DNA from: Bacteroidota bacterium | GTDB lineage: Bacteria > Bacteroidota > Bacteroidia > AKYH767-A > 2013-40CM-41-45 | Reading direction: 5' to 3' | NCBI GenBank assembly: GCA_016720655.1 | Contig: JADKKE010000018.1 | Span: forward strand, 1 to 46,627 | DNA: 46,627 nt | In this document: positions 28,268-38,089 of the stretch, in pieces | Layout of the letters: every line of letters begins with the position of its first letter | How positions within the stretch are numbered: position 1 is the first letter of the stretch | Program-made: the position numbers and the translations under genes | The notes under the pieces: model-generated | The model's database searches: none | Told to the model about the DNA's origin: nothing | Seen by the model: the letters and a program-made list of their open reading frames with translations, nothing else

Positions 28268-31200
28268 TCACCGTTTTACGAAAAAATTTCTCGCTAAAAT
28301 CTCATTATTTGTATTCAATAAAGTCAAATAATAGGATCCACTTGATAAAGCATCAGTGCTTAAAGTCAGTTTGGTAGATCCATCAGAAACTGTTTCTTCC
28401 TGAGTTGAAATTTTTCGGCCCGAGACATCTTGAATGATGACAGACACATTTTCATTCCCTACATCATTCAACAAGATGTTAAGAACATCTGTTACTGGAT
28501 TTGGAAACAAAAATACATTACTCGTGGAACCTTTCATTTCAATCGCAATAATGGAAGAGTAGGAAAATTTTCCATCATAATCCACCTGCTTCAACCTGTA
28601 ATAACTGATCTTCCCCGGAGGATGCATGTCGACTGCCTCATAACTCAATAAACTTGTGTTGTTGCCTGCACCGGATTTTCTTTCGAAGGGCAAAAATGAA
28701 ATTCCGTCAATGGAATGTTCCAGCTGGAAATATTGATTGTTCAATTCACTTGCTGTTGTCCAATGCAACATGTTTTTCTCTCCGATATTTTCTCCTGTGA
28801 ATGAAATCAATTCTACCGGTAACAGGATTGGTGTTCCAAGGCCTGTTCCAAAAACTCCAAATCCATTCATGCCTGTACGGATGGTAGTCGCCGGTGTACT
28901 GCCGGGATCACATGTTCCTCCCAGAGTCCAGGACAATGAGCTCGGTGGACTCACCGTACTTTGTAACACAGTGGCGTAATTACCTGTCGGTGTGTAATTC
29001 AAATTGCCAAGAATTGCATCAAATGTTCCACTCGTTCCATTGGTGGATGCATTGATGTTCCAGTATCCGTTATCAAGTACGCTCGACAAACTGTAATCAT
29101 AGTTCGAACAATCGTTGGAGACAGGACCTACAGGCAGACTTGCATAGGTTTGGAAATTTGCTCTCAGGTCCGGAATAAGTGTAGTAGTGGTAAATAAAAT
29201 CGTAGCATTCTGAAATCCTTTTACTGAATGTCCTACAGGGAAATCATAAGTGCTCGCTTGTCCGTCCAGAAACCTGCGTAAATTTCCTTCTACATAACTT
29301 GTTGTATTAAAATTGAAAACAGAAAACGGATCATTGTTTTGAACGATCACTTCCAAAGCCGGTGTCGTGATGATTTTTCCTCGTGTGAGATCCAGTGTCC
29401 CTGTGGAGCCGATGATCATATTGGAGCCCACAAGACTCACACCGGTGCCGGAATGATTCAGCACTACATTTTCCAGAGTAAGCGTTCCTCCGGGAGAATA
29501 GTTCTGCGGGCCTGCTCCATAGAATTCAAGGAATCCGCCCGGGACAACATTAGTGAATGTTGCATTCCCTGCGGCGTTAGTAAAATGGCCTCCTACTCTT
29601 ATGTATTTATTGTTTGTATTAAAAATGCTCGTTGGGTTTGAGGTGGTAAAGTTTCCAGCTATATCCATATCAACATTGGCATTCGCCGGTCCTGTTTTTG
29701 TGATCGTAACATTGCCCAGTTTATTCGTGCCGGTTAATAAGCCGTCAAATGTTTGAGAAACTGCCGCATTGTTCATGATGATGGTCGAACTTGGTGAAGC
29801 ATTAATGGTTCCGAAATTATTCAGATCACCACACACCGTCACCGTTACTCCCGGATTAATCGTGAGACTGGCTCCGCCAAGAATATTGATCGTCTGAACT
29901 GTTGTGTTCGCCGATATTACCGGTGGAATGGCGGATGGAAATATATTCGTAGTCACACCGCACGCAGGAACATTGCAACCGACCCAATTTGTACTGCTTG
30001 CCCAGGAATTGTTTGTCGCCGATGCCGACCAATTGATCACCGGTGAGTTTCCTATGCCTGCTGTTGAACCGGAAAAATCTAGAGAGTATCCTCCTGTCGT
30101 GTAACTATAATTGGACAATGCGAGAACAATTGTTTGTCCTGCTACCACCGGCAGTGGATCCTGGAAATTGAATGTAGAACCTCCCGGCGGAACAGGATTT
30201 TGCATCCCGCATAAATTGGAAGACGCTCCATTCCAGTTGCATCGTACCGGAGCAAGTGTATTGTTCAATATATCATTGCATGTTGAGGAAGTAAGATCAT
30301 ACATGATCCAGTCATAGAAACCAAAAGGATGTGTATGCGTCCAGGACAATAATCCGGGAGAATTGATGTGTATTGTATACCACACAATGTTGAGTTCGCC
30401 GGCAAGCAAACAACCGGAATTATTTCCGGCAGGGTTGATATCCGGATTGCTGGTATTCCCCGGATTCGGAATCTCGGGAATCAGACCACAACCAAAGAAA
30501 CTTACAGGTTGTGAAATCAAGGCATTGCCACAAACCGGAATTGCTCCCAGACAATCCTGGTTATTAAATCCGGATTGAGAAATACTGTCGGATGCCATGA
30601 TGTTGAAGGAACCGGTGAAGTTTCCAACTCCATCCACACGAATGTATAATGTAGATCCGGGTACAAGTGAATTCAATTGCAATGTAGCGGCAGTTGTTAA
30701 GCCACCACAACCGAGAAAGGAGTTGTCATTGCAACCATCAATGAGCGGCGTAAGTGCATTGCATGTTCCTGTAAATACTTCAATCTGATTATCGACAATG
30801 GAAACAATTTGAGTTTCTATCGCCATCAGACCCGATGCCGGAACGATGGCTTTGAACCATACTGTATTCAAATTCCCGGGATCACTCCAGCACAATGGTG
30901 CTCCTGCTTCGGTGGCTCCTGTAGAACAATTGTTGTCGCCAAGTACAAACGTACCCATCGGAAGATTGATGGCATTGCAAGGGAGATCATTCACTGCTCC
31001 GGAACCGAAGGATGCTATCGCTAAATCATAACTTACCGCTGCCGGTGGAGCCCAACTGTCGATGACAATGTAATAGGTACCGGCAAATGGCAATGTAACG
31101 TCTGTTACCAGGGGCGAGAAGCCACCATCAGTCGCAATACATGTTCCTGAACCCGGACAACCAAAGTAAACCTGGAATCCCATCAAGGATGTTGATCCGT

Positions 31201-32461
31201 TATTTATTGTAATGCTGATACACTGATTTCCTGCCGACACATAGCTGTACACTTTATCTTCTCCGGAATTGTAAACTGTGGCGCAGGTTCCCGGTGTGAG
31301 ATCATTGTAATCATCACCCATGCAAGCTGTTGTTTCATTTACTGTATTGTAGGGTAATGTAGAAATCACAACAGGATTCGCACAGGTGGCGCCGATAGAA
31401 GTAGCACTCACAGCGGAGATATAGAGATTGTCGTAATCATTGCAACTGAAATTTCCGTCATCCAATACAAGATAATAGGTCGTTCCTGCATTCACTGTAA
31501 CACACATGCTTTTACTTCCATCGTAATCCTGGATATAGGAAACGCAATTTCCCATAATGCCTGAACATCCGCCAACCGGACAATCATCATAAAGTGTGAG
31601 CGATGTTGCAAATGCAAGTGGAGCATTCAGGTCAATTGTCACTTGTCCTGAACTTGTTGGTGTAAATGACCACACAACATCCTCGCCGTCGAGGAAAGAA
31701 GGATCATTGCAATAATTAGCCGTGAAACTGTTGATGTCATCATCGAATCCACATGTTGTTCCCGGACCGCTGTTGTAAGGGAGAGAGCCAACATTAAAGT
31801 TACCCAGACCTACATCACAGGATGTCCCGATGCGCGAAACAACAGTAACACTGTCGATTGCAATGGCAGGGTTATTTCCCGATGCATTATCATTGATCCA
31901 GGAAAAAACCAGTCGTTGAGTTGTGCCGGCAACAGTACATGGCAATTCAATTGAATCGATTTTCCATGTGGTTTGATTCCTGTAATCTGTTCCAAGTGTT
32001 CCTGTGTTCAATGTAACACCGGCAAGAGGTGTAACAGATGTAGGAACAAGGGACACTTCCATGAAATCTTCGTTGGAACGTCCGCGAACTTTATACTTGA
32101 AATAGAGTTTGATCAGATCTTGTCCGAGAGGAAAGGTGACGTTTTTATAAATGTGAACAATCGATGCAGCCGTTGCAGTATAATTGTTGTTCGCTGCCGT
32201 AGTTCCTACATATGCACAACGCACTCCCGCTTGTCCGGCCACTGCAGTGCCACACCACCATTGATTGGTTTGTCCTGTATTAACTGCAGTCCAGTTGTTG
32301 AGTGCAAAAGTGGTTCCAGTTTCAAAGCCGCCATCGCCGGTTCCGCTGAGAAGAGTCGTTTGCCCGAAACTGTTTTGTGTAAATGACAGGATCTGCCAGA
32401 TGACAAGAAGGAATATGCCGATTTTAATTTTCACCTGTTGATAGAAATTGATCCTGGTCAA
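28268..32461 (-). CDS. very large secreted T9SS type A adhesin-like protein
   Basis: The protein has 1397 residues. The N-terminal hydrophobic segment (IGIFLLVIWQILSF to SFGQ) is a signal peptide. Several beta-sandwich modules follow with recurring SPTSSGQVTIDLNAPL-like and AGTYYIVIDSW-like segments, each with cysteine pairs (residues about 215-650), as in PPC-like domains. A repeat-rich stretch (about 830-1100) has GGASLTINPGVTVTVCGDL and GNFTTSN turns suggestive of a parallel beta-helix. The C-terminus (LFPNPVTDVLNIL, DVSGRKIS, ALSSGSYYLTL) is a T9SS type A domain. It is likely a cell-surface or released protein; ligand and role are unknown. Its reading frame is intact over 4.2 kb. Confidence 0.87.
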   Translation of the reverse strand: MTRINFYQQVKIKIGIFLLVIWQILSFTQNSFGQTTLLSGTGDGGFETGTTFALNNWTAVNTGQTNQWWCGTAVAGQAGVRCAYVGTTAANNNYTATAASIVHIYKNVTFPLGQDLIKLYFKYKVRGRSNEDFMEVSLVPTSVTPLAGVTLNTGTLGTDYRNQTTWKIDSIELPCTVAGTTQRLVFSWINDNASGNNPAIAIDSVTVVSRIGTSCDVGLGNFNVGSLPYNSGPGTTCGFDDDINSFTANYCNDPSFLDGEDVVWSFTPTSSGQVTIDLNAPLAFATSLTLYDDCPVGGCSGIMGNCVSYIQDYDGSKSMCVTVNAGTTYYLVLDDGNFSCNDYDNLYISAVSATSIGATCANPVVISTLPYNTVNETTACMGDDYNDLTPGTCATVYNSGEDKVYSYVSAGNQCISITINNGSTSLMGFQVYFGCPGSGTCIATDGGFSPLVTDVTLPFAGTYYIVIDSWAPPAAVSYDLAIASFGSGAVNDLPCNAINLPMGTFVLGDNNCSTGATEAGAPLCWSDPGNLNTVWFKAIVPASGLMAIETQIVSIVDNQIEVFTGTCNALTPLIDGCNDNSFLGCGGLTTAATLQLNSLVPGSTLYIRVDGVGNFTGSFNIMASDSISQSGFNNQDCLGAIPVCGNALISQPVSFFGCGLIPEIPNPGNTSNPDINPAGNNSGCLLAGELNIVWYTIHINSPGLLSWTHTHPFGFYDWIMYDLTSSTCNDILNNTLAPVRCNWNGASSNLCGMQNPVPPGGSTFNFQDPLPVVAGQTIVLALSNYSYTTGGYSLDFSGSTAGIGNSPVINWSASATNNSWASSTNWVGCNVPACGVTTNIFPSAIPPVISANTTVQTINILGGASLTINPGVTVTVCGDLNNFGTINASPSSTIIMNNAAVSQTFDGLLTGTNKLGNVTITKTGPANANVDMDIAGNFTTSNPTSIFNTNNKYIRVGGHFTNAAGNATFTNVVPGGFLEFYGAGPQNYSPGGTLTLENVVLNHSGTGVSLVGSNMIIGSTGTLDLTRGKIITTPALEVIVQNNDPFSVFNFNTTSYVEGNLRRFLDGQASTYDFPVGHSVKGFQNATILFTTTTLIPDLRANFQTYASLPVGPVSNDCSNYDYSLSSVLDNGYWNINASTNGTSGTFDAILGNLNYTPTGNYATVLQSTVSPPSSLSWTLGGTCDPGSTPATTIRTGMNGFGVFGTGLGTPILLPVELISFTGENIGEKNMLHWTTASELNNQYFQLEHSIDGISFLPFERKSGAGNNTSLLSYEAVDMHPPGKISYYRLKQVDYDGKFSYSSIIAIEMKGSTSNVFLFPNPVTDVLNILLNDVGNENVSVIIQDVSGRKISTQEETVSDGSTKLTLSTDALSSGSYYLTLLNTNNEILARNFFVKR

Positions 32462-32553
32462 TCTATTCAGCAGGGGGCGAACCGAATATTGATCTTGAAT
32501 TTATTTTAATAGTGCTGATGCTCATTCAGGCTTCAGCGAGATATTTTTTTACA

Positions 32554-32898
32554 TTATTTGTGCAGATTTTTTTCGCAGATCTTTCGTGCTTCATCAATTG
32601 GGATGTCAGACTTAATAGTGTATTTGTAATTCAATGAATGGAGCAGGGAATTCACCTGTGATCGGATTGATTTCGCATCTGATCGTGTATGAATAATTGT
32701 GAGGCCGGACTTTTCGCAGTAGTCGACCACATCAATTGCGGCAATAGTTTTGAGTTGGGCTTTCAATTCCGGCGCACCACGTTGTTCACTGAGTCCGCGG
32801 ATTTCCACATAGAGATAATGCCCGTCCGATTGCCCAATGGCGTCAGAAAGGAAAAAAAGCATGGAAATACTAAAGAGGAAGAGTAATCGTGTTTTCAA
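32554..32898 (-). CDS. small secreted protein of unknown function
   Basis: The protein has 114 residues with a clear signal peptide (KTRLLFLFSISMLFFLSDAIGQ). The mature part of about 90 residues has two YVEIRGLSEQRGAPELKAQL / DVVDYCEKSGLTIIHTRSD units with the beta-alpha-beta spacing of small ferredoxin-like (HMA-like) domains. There is no CxxC metal motif, so metal binding is not supported. It lies 92 bases upstream of the large adhesin-like gene on the same strand and could be cotranscribed with it. Confidence 0.65.
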   Translation of the reverse strand: MKTRLLFLFSISMLFFLSDAIGQSDGHYLYVEIRGLSEQRGAPELKAQLKTIAAIDVVDYCEKSGLTIIHTRSDAKSIRSQVNSLLHSLNYKYTIKSDIPIDEARKICEKNLHK

Positions 32899-33260
32899 TA
32901 GCTAAGCTTTTCATGTGAATTGTGTTGCAATAATAGATTGGTTTCAGATCAAATTTTAACAAATGGTTCTGAACCAGTAAAAATGGCAGCTGAACGGGAA
33001 AAGGCATGTAGCATATAAAAAGCTCTAATTTTTCGCATTATTTCAATTCGTCTCTTGTATTGACGAAAGCCGATAAATATTGATTGCGTTTATAAATCGC
33101 GTCGAATGTCTGTTTAATCTTGAAATTCAATAATTTATAGATAAATGTTGCTAAATACCAACAAAAGATGTATATTTGACTTATAACGATGGAATTAAGC
33201 AACAAATAATTGTAAATTTAATGGTGGTTTAATACAACATTATAATATAATATCAGTTTA
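32899..33260 (+). other. divergent intergenic region upstream of hipBA
   Basis: This 362-base AT-rich stretch separates the minus-strand secreted protein from hipBA. It contains the promoter at 33148-33178. The A/T-rich segment 33205-33255 with repeated TTTAAT words may be an operator for HipB autoregulation, but I see no clear palindrome of the classic HipB type. No gene is supported. Confidence 0.5.
33148..33178 (+). promoter_or_regulatory. Bacteroidetes-type promoter for hipBA
   Basis: TTG at 33148-33150 and TATATTTG at 33171-33178 are separated by 20 bases, matching the -33 TTG / -7 TAnnTTTG consensus of the Bacteroidetes primary sigma factor. Transcription would begin near 33185, leaving a leader of about 75 bases before the hipB start. 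Confidence 0.65.
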
Positions 33261-33614
33261 ATGATGGAAAATACAAACAATAATATGTATTCACAAAGTG
33301 ATCCTGCTATTCTGAGCTTATTAGGAAGTTTCATTCAACATACCCGGCTGCAACAAAACAAGACACAGCAACAACTTGCAGCTCTATCAGGATTGAATCG
33401 ATCGACTATTGTGCAGATTGAAAATGGGGGAGGTGGAACCTTACTTTCTTTTATTCAACTTCTGAGAGCCCTCGAATCTTTGCATGTATTTCGGAATTTT
33501 GAAGTACAGCAACAATTCAGTCCGCTGCAGTTGGCGAAAATGGAACATAAAAAAAGAAAAAGAGCCAGAGCGAAAAAGACAAACGGAATGGATAAACCCA
33601 AAAGTCTCTGGTGA
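33261..33614 (+). CDS. hipB: HipB-like antitoxin, XRE-family DNA-binding protein
   Basis: The protein has 117 residues. An XRE helix-turn-helix covers about residues 14-70 (IQHTRLQQNKTQQQLAALSG followed by LNRSTIVQIENGGGGTLLSFIQLLRAL). The C-terminal tail is strongly basic (EHKKRKRARAKKTNG), unusual in length and charge. HipB binds operator DNA and neutralises the HipA kinase, repressing its own operon. Two ATGs in tandem (33261, 33264) are both possible starts. The stop overlaps the hipA start region, the usual coupled arrangement. Assignment rests on fold and neighbour. Confidence 0.85.
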   Translation: MMENTNNNMYSQSDPAILSLLGSFIQHTRLQQNKTQQQLAALSGLNRSTIVQIENGGGGTLLSFIQLLRALESLHVFRNFEVQQQFSPLQLAKMEHKKRKRARAKKTNGMDKPKSLW

Positions 33615-34906
33615 TGATAACAACAGCGTTTATAAATATCTGGAATAAAAGGGTTGGAGCCATTGCCTGGGATACAGAAACAGAATTAGGTTTTTTCGAA
33701 TTCGAACCTTCTTTTCTACGACACCAGATTGATTTGTCTCCTCTAAAAATGCCAATTGACAGAGCAGAAAAAAAAATATTCTCCTTTCCCGAATTGCGAA
33801 GCACAAATACTTTCAAAGGCTTGCCCGGTTTACTGGCCGACAGTTTGCCGGATGCTTACGGCAACAGCCTCATCAATGCCTGGCTTGCAAGAAATGGCCG
33901 TCAGGGCGACAGCATGAATCCTGTTGAAATCCTTTGCTTCATCGGAAAGAGGGGAGTGGGTGCTTTGGAATTTGAACCCGTTGTTCCGGAAGATAAAACC
34001 GGAGCAACAAAAATTGAAATTGACAGCCTGGTCCGGGTTGCTCAGGAAATACTTTCCGACCGAAATGAATTTGCAACGAATCTTTCCATCGAAAATAATA
34101 AAGCGCTGATCGATATTTTAAAAATCGGCACATCGACTGGTGGTGCTCGCGCAAAAGCTGTCATTGCATACAATCCCCTCACAAAAGAAATTCGTTCCGG
34201 ACAAACAGATGCTCCGACAGGATTTAGTCACTGGCTTCTGAAATTTGATGGTGTTGCCGACAAACAATTCGGTGCATCTTCTGGTTATGGAAGAGTAGAA
34301 ATGGCCTATTCACTGATGGCAAAAGAAGTGGGAATCGAAATGACGGAATGTATGCTGCTGGAAGAAAATGACAGAGCACATTTTATGACGAGGCGTTTTG
34401 ATCGGGAGGACGGGAAAGGGAAAATCCATGTCCAAAGTTTCTGCGCACTCGGGCATATGGATTTTACAGAAATCGCGACATTCAGCTATGAACAATTATT
34501 CGAAATCATGCGCAGTATGCATTTGCCTTACACCGATGCAGAACAATTGTACCGAAGAATGGTCTTTAATGTGATGGCAAAAAACTGCGATGACCACACG
34601 AAAAATTTTGCATGCACGATGGATCCATCCGGACAATGGAAACTTTCTCCTGCTTTTGATATATGTCATTCCTATCGCCCTGGAAGTACCTGGGTGAGTC
34701 AGCATTCACTGAGTGTGAATGGCAAAAGACAAAATATTCTTCGTACAGATTTACTGGAAGTCGCAAAAAAAATGAACATCAAGAAAGCAGTTCATATTCT
34801 TGATCAGGTGAAAGCTGCAGTCGCAAACTGGAATCACTTCGCTGCCAAAACGGATGTAGATTCTAAGCTCAAAGAGGCGATTAGGCAAACGCTGTTGCTT
34901 TTATAA
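33614..34906 (+). CDS. hipA: HipA-family serine/threonine kinase toxin
   Basis: The protein has 430 residues from ATG 33614 (a GTG lies one codon upstream). N-terminal HipA domain: LPGLLADSLPDAYGNSLINAW. Kinase features: the glycine-rich loop GTSTGGARAKA (about 171-181), the phosphate/ATP lysine in HWLLKFDG, the catalytic loop NCDDHTKNF (about 324-332) and the metal aspartate in SPAFDICHSY (about 349). The length is normal and all key residues are present, so an active toxin is expected. HipA kinases phosphorylate translation factors such as GltX and cause growth arrest. No third gene (hipS-like) is seen. Confidence 0.93.
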   Translation: MITTAFINIWNKRVGAIAWDTETELGFFEFEPSFLRHQIDLSPLKMPIDRAEKKIFSFPELRSTNTFKGLPGLLADSLPDAYGNSLINAWLARNGRQGDSMNPVEILCFIGKRGVGALEFEPVVPEDKTGATKIEIDSLVRVAQEILSDRNEFATNLSIENNKALIDILKIGTSTGGARAKAVIAYNPLTKEIRSGQTDAPTGFSHWLLKFDGVADKQFGASSGYGRVEMAYSLMAKEVGIEMTECMLLEENDRAHFMTRRFDREDGKGKIHVQSFCALGHMDFTEIATFSYEQLFEIMRSMHLPYTDAEQLYRRMVFNVMAKNCDDHTKNFACTMDPSGQWKLSPAFDICHSYRPGSTWVSQHSLSVNGKRQNILRTDLLEVAKKMNIKKAVHILDQVKAAVANWNHFAAKTDVDSKLKEAIRQTLLLL

Positions 34907-34914
34907 AATCAATT

Positions 34915-34993
34915 GGTATCAAGTATAAGGTATAAAGTATTAGGTATAAAGTATGTATAAAGTATTATGTATAAAGTATAAGGTATAAAGTAT
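34915..34993 (+). repeat. AT-rich tandem repeat with GTATAAAGTAT units
   Basis: About six imperfect copies of a GTATAAAGTAT word with spacers of 0-4 bases (AGGTATAAAGTATT, GTATAAAGTATTAT and so on) lie just after hipA. A second simple-sequence stretch of AACTAACAACTA words follows at about 35040-35088. Repeats of this composition are common between genes in this phylum. There are no spacers of constant length, so it is not a CRISPR. Confidence 0.8.
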
Positions 34994-35083
34994 CGCAAAC
35001 TCTAAATTCAAATCTCCATATCCTGCACTCAAGCGACAACCTACTAAACTAACAACTAACAACTAAAAACAAACACCTAACCA

Positions 35084-35686
35084 CTAATTTAAAGCTACCT
35101 TCGGAAACCCCATTATCTTCAAACACGCCAATTCCGGCGAGCGTTGAGCAAAAAGAATTTTTCCAATTTCAACAAAACAATCATCTGTAAAAGCGAAAAG
35201 TCGGTTCAACTCATCATTACGTTCTGCTTTACTCAGGTTCATGATATAGCTTCCATCTGCGCCAAAGGAAATGAGGAGTTTGGCTTTTTGTTCGATGAAG
35301 AGAAGCCTGTATTCACTTTGATACAACGCATGCTGATCAATAAATTCATTGATGATTCGAAACTTTTGTTTTGGAACAATGATCGGGATCTGTACGCTGG
35401 CAATAAAATTCCCATAGGGATGATGCAATGAATACTGAACTTCAGCCCTGCATTTTTGCAGATCCATATCCGCAAAATAAACCTTCCTGTCATCAAATTC
35501 CTGGATGAAAAACGGACATTTGCGTTCCTCCAGCCACTCCGCCACCCAGTTCAGATGCGACATTTGCCCCGCGGCTTTCAACGCTTCTTCTTCAGCCTTA
35601 TTCTTTTCTCTTTTTTTCTCTGCCCTTGACTTATAAATGCTGACAACGATAAATAAGCAAGAATATACAATGAATCCGACAAGCAT
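35084..35686 (-). CDS. membrane-anchored protein of unknown function
   Basis: The protein has 200 residues. An N-terminal transmembrane helix (LVGFIVYSCLFIVVSIY) is followed by a highly charged helix rich in Lys/Glu (residues 20-45) and a soluble domain of about 150 residues facing the cytoplasm. The domain has WVAEWLEERKCPFFIQEFDDRKVYFADMD, with the alpha-beta-beta pattern of YbjN-like or type III-chaperone-like folds, but no motif that settles it. It stands alone; the repeats at its 3' side separate it from hipA. Confidence 0.7.
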   Translation of the reverse strand: MLVGFIVYSCLFIVVSIYKSRAEKKREKNKAEEEALKAAGQMSHLNWVAEWLEERKCPFFIQEFDDRKVYFADMDLQKCRAEVQYSLHHPYGNFIASVQIPIIVPKQKFRIINEFIDQHALYQSEYRLLFIEQKAKLLISFGADGSYIMNLSKAERNDELNRLFAFTDDCFVEIGKILFAQRSPELACLKIMGFPKVALN

Positions 35687-35967
35687 AGTTCAGTTTTAGA
35701 AGAGTTTCAAAATTTGTCCAATACAAGGAATTATAAAGGTACGCAAATAGATGCTTTCCGGAATGAATTGGTGAATGATTTAAGAATGAAGTTTTGTTGC
35801 AATAAGGCTTGTCATTTTTGAAATTTTAACATGTAATTACAATATGTTCTGAACAGGGTATGGAATTTTATTTCAATCATCTTATTTTTTTGATTAATAA
35901 ATACCGAGAACTCTCGGATCAGGTGTGTATCTTTATAAACTAAGTTCAAAAAATCGCGCCATATAAT
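35687..35967 (+). other. divergent intergenic region with a small palindrome
   Basis: The 281 bases lie between divergently oriented genes. CCGAGA and TCTCGG (35904-35917) flank two bases, a compact inverted repeat that stands out from the AT-rich surroundings and sits about 50 bases before the next start. TATCTTTA at 35929 resembles a -7 box with one mismatch. An operator is possible but unproven. Confidence 0.4.
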
Positions 35968-37495
35968 ATGGGAAGCCGGCTATTTTATCCTGGAAAATTT
36001 CTTTTTATTTTATATCTACTTTGTATGCACTGTTCAATAATGAATGGACAAGGCATTAGTAATTTATGGCTGATGGGCTATGATTGCGGTGCTCCAGGCA
36101 TATGTGGAGGGACGAACATTGATTTTATAACGGTACAGCAGACACTCAATTTGTAAATCGTCCATTGAATTTCAGGCAAACCTTTGCTGGAATCTCGGAT
36201 ATGAGTGGTCAATTACTATTTTATACTAATGGAGTTTCCGTTGTGAACCGATATAACCTGTTAATGTTGAATGGTGATAGCTTGAATCCGAGTGATTATA
36301 CAGATACCTGGAGAAATGATGGTCTAAAGATTCAACAAGGAGACTTGATTTTACCAGCGCTGTATGATTCTGCCGTATATTATTTGTTTCACGAGACGGT
36401 TTATACGATGGAAATTTCTTTTGGGAATTATATCTATCAACCAACGGAATTATATTACACAAAGGTAGATATGCGGTTGGATTCAGGGAAAGGGGCTGTA
36501 GTATTTAAAAATATTCCAATTATTTCAGATACATTATTGTATGGTGGAGTAACAGCATGCAAGCATGCCAACGGCAGGGACTGGTGGATTATTTGTCATC
36601 GTTATAATTCAGACATTTGGTATACTCTCTTACTCACTCCCTATGGGATAAACGGGCCATATATACAGCATGCAGGACAATTCATTCCTTCAGGGGGAGG
36701 TGGACAAAGCGTTTTTTCAGCTGATGGTACAAAATTTATCCGACACCAAATTAATAATAACTTGGATATTTTTGATTTTGATCGTTGTAATGGGTTGCTT
36801 TCTAATTACAATCACATAGCATTTTTCGACTCTTCAGGAGCAGTTGGAGCAGCTATATCTCCAAACTCCAGGTATTTGTATATTTCTGAAAATCCGCATG
36901 TCTATCAATTAGATTTACAAGCTCCAAACGTATTGAACAGTCTTGATACAATTGCCACTCTTGATGGGTTTTACGATCCCTCCCCACCGTTTTATACTTC
37001 ATTTTACTTATCTCATTTAGCCAATGATGGAAAAATATACATAATTACAGGAAATGGAACGCAGTGGCTTCATGTTATTAATCATCCTGACAGTGCAGGT
37101 ATGGCTTGTGATTTGCAACAACATAGTTTTAAGCTCCCAACCGTTAACGGAACCACTATCCCAAATTACCCAAATTTCTTTCTTGGAGCTCAAGGCGGAA
37201 CTGTTTGCGATAGTCTTATCACAAGTAATTCAAATGTATCTGCAAGAAGGAGTAATAGCTTACTGGTTTTCCCGAATCCATGCCATGGATTAGTATATGC
37301 ACAAATACCCGAAGATTTGATGGAAGCAAAATTGGAAATCAGAAATTCGATTGGGCAATTAATATCCGCACCTGAAATCTTTATAAAAATGGTGAATACT
37401 ATCAGGTGGACATGTCAATTTTTCCATCAGGTGTATTTATTCTTGTGGTTCAAACCGATAAGGAAAGGTTTGTCAAACGCATCATTAAAAATTAA
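35968..37495 (+). CDS. secreted T9SS type A protein, propeller-like, with two frameshifts
   Basis: ATG 35968 gives a signal peptide ending NGQG. The frame breaks near 36122: GATTTTATAAC needs a fifth T to read DFYNGTADTQFVNRPLNF, and the decayed copy at 37690 shows exactly that GATTTTTATAA form. A second break near 37386 (A5 should be A6) restores the sorting-domain tail KNGEYYQVDMSIFPSGVFIL ending ERFVKRIIKN at TAA 37493-37495. The restored protein has about 510 residues, with FYTNGVSVVNRYNLLMLNG and VFSADGTKFIR blade-like segments. It is a surface or secreted protein of unknown role. Confidence 0.82.
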
Positions 37496-37555
37496 TTCGA
37501 ATAATTTGAGTAGATCAATTTTGAAATATTTAATTATAGAAAATTCAAATAGTTC

Positions 37556-37815
37556 ATGAAGAGAGTTTATTTATTTATCATGTGTGTCAGGATCTTTTGC
37601 TCTTCCGGTCATGGACAGGGAATTAATATTTATGGTTGATGGGCTACGCCAGTCGTTAATCTGGATTCGGTGGAACAAACATTGATTTTTATAAAGGAAC
37701 ACCGGATACAGAATATATCAATAGGAACATGAATTTTCGGTTGACATATGCAGGTATATCTGATAGAAATTGACAACTATTATTTTATACCAATGGAGGA
37801 TATAAGTGTGGTAAT
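37556..37815 (+). pseudogene. decayed second copy of the preceding T9SS gene (5' part only)
   Basis: ATG 37556 opens a signal-peptide-like KRVYLFIMCVRIFCSSGHGQG. Across three frames one can read GINIYGLMGYA, GFGGTNIDFYKGTPDTEYINRNMNFRLTYAGISD and LLFYTNGG, matching the N-terminal 80 residues of the gene at 35968. Internal stops and the lack of any further homology show that it is a remnant. Homology fades at about 37815, just before the duplicated lipoprotein segment begins. Confidence 0.8.
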
Positions 37816-38089
37816 CTCTTTTATTCGTTTCTAACAAAATTCATAGCTCCAACCAGCCCTTTACCTGGCCGCTCGGAAGTTCATTTAAAACCCCAATTAT
37901 GTAAGTATCATTGTGGCGGAAACAGATAGAAAAATACCAGGGATCAGTATCAATAGGGTAGAATTATTGAAGACATTGAGCTGAAAATCATCAGTTTTAC
38001 AACAATCATAGTATTTCAGGTTTATTTATCCAAGATTGTTTTACATGACAATCCTCTGTTAAATCTACCCTCCTTAAAACATAGCATAA

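Noticed and set aside
32554..32898. Heavy-metal-associated (HMA) domain in the small secreted protein
   Set aside because: The strand-helix spacing is suggestive but the CxxC metal-binding motif is missing, so only an unknown secreted protein is claimed.
34915..34993. Possible CRISPR array
   Set aside because: The units are 11-14 bases, imperfect and nearly contiguous, without unique spacers of constant size and without cas genes.
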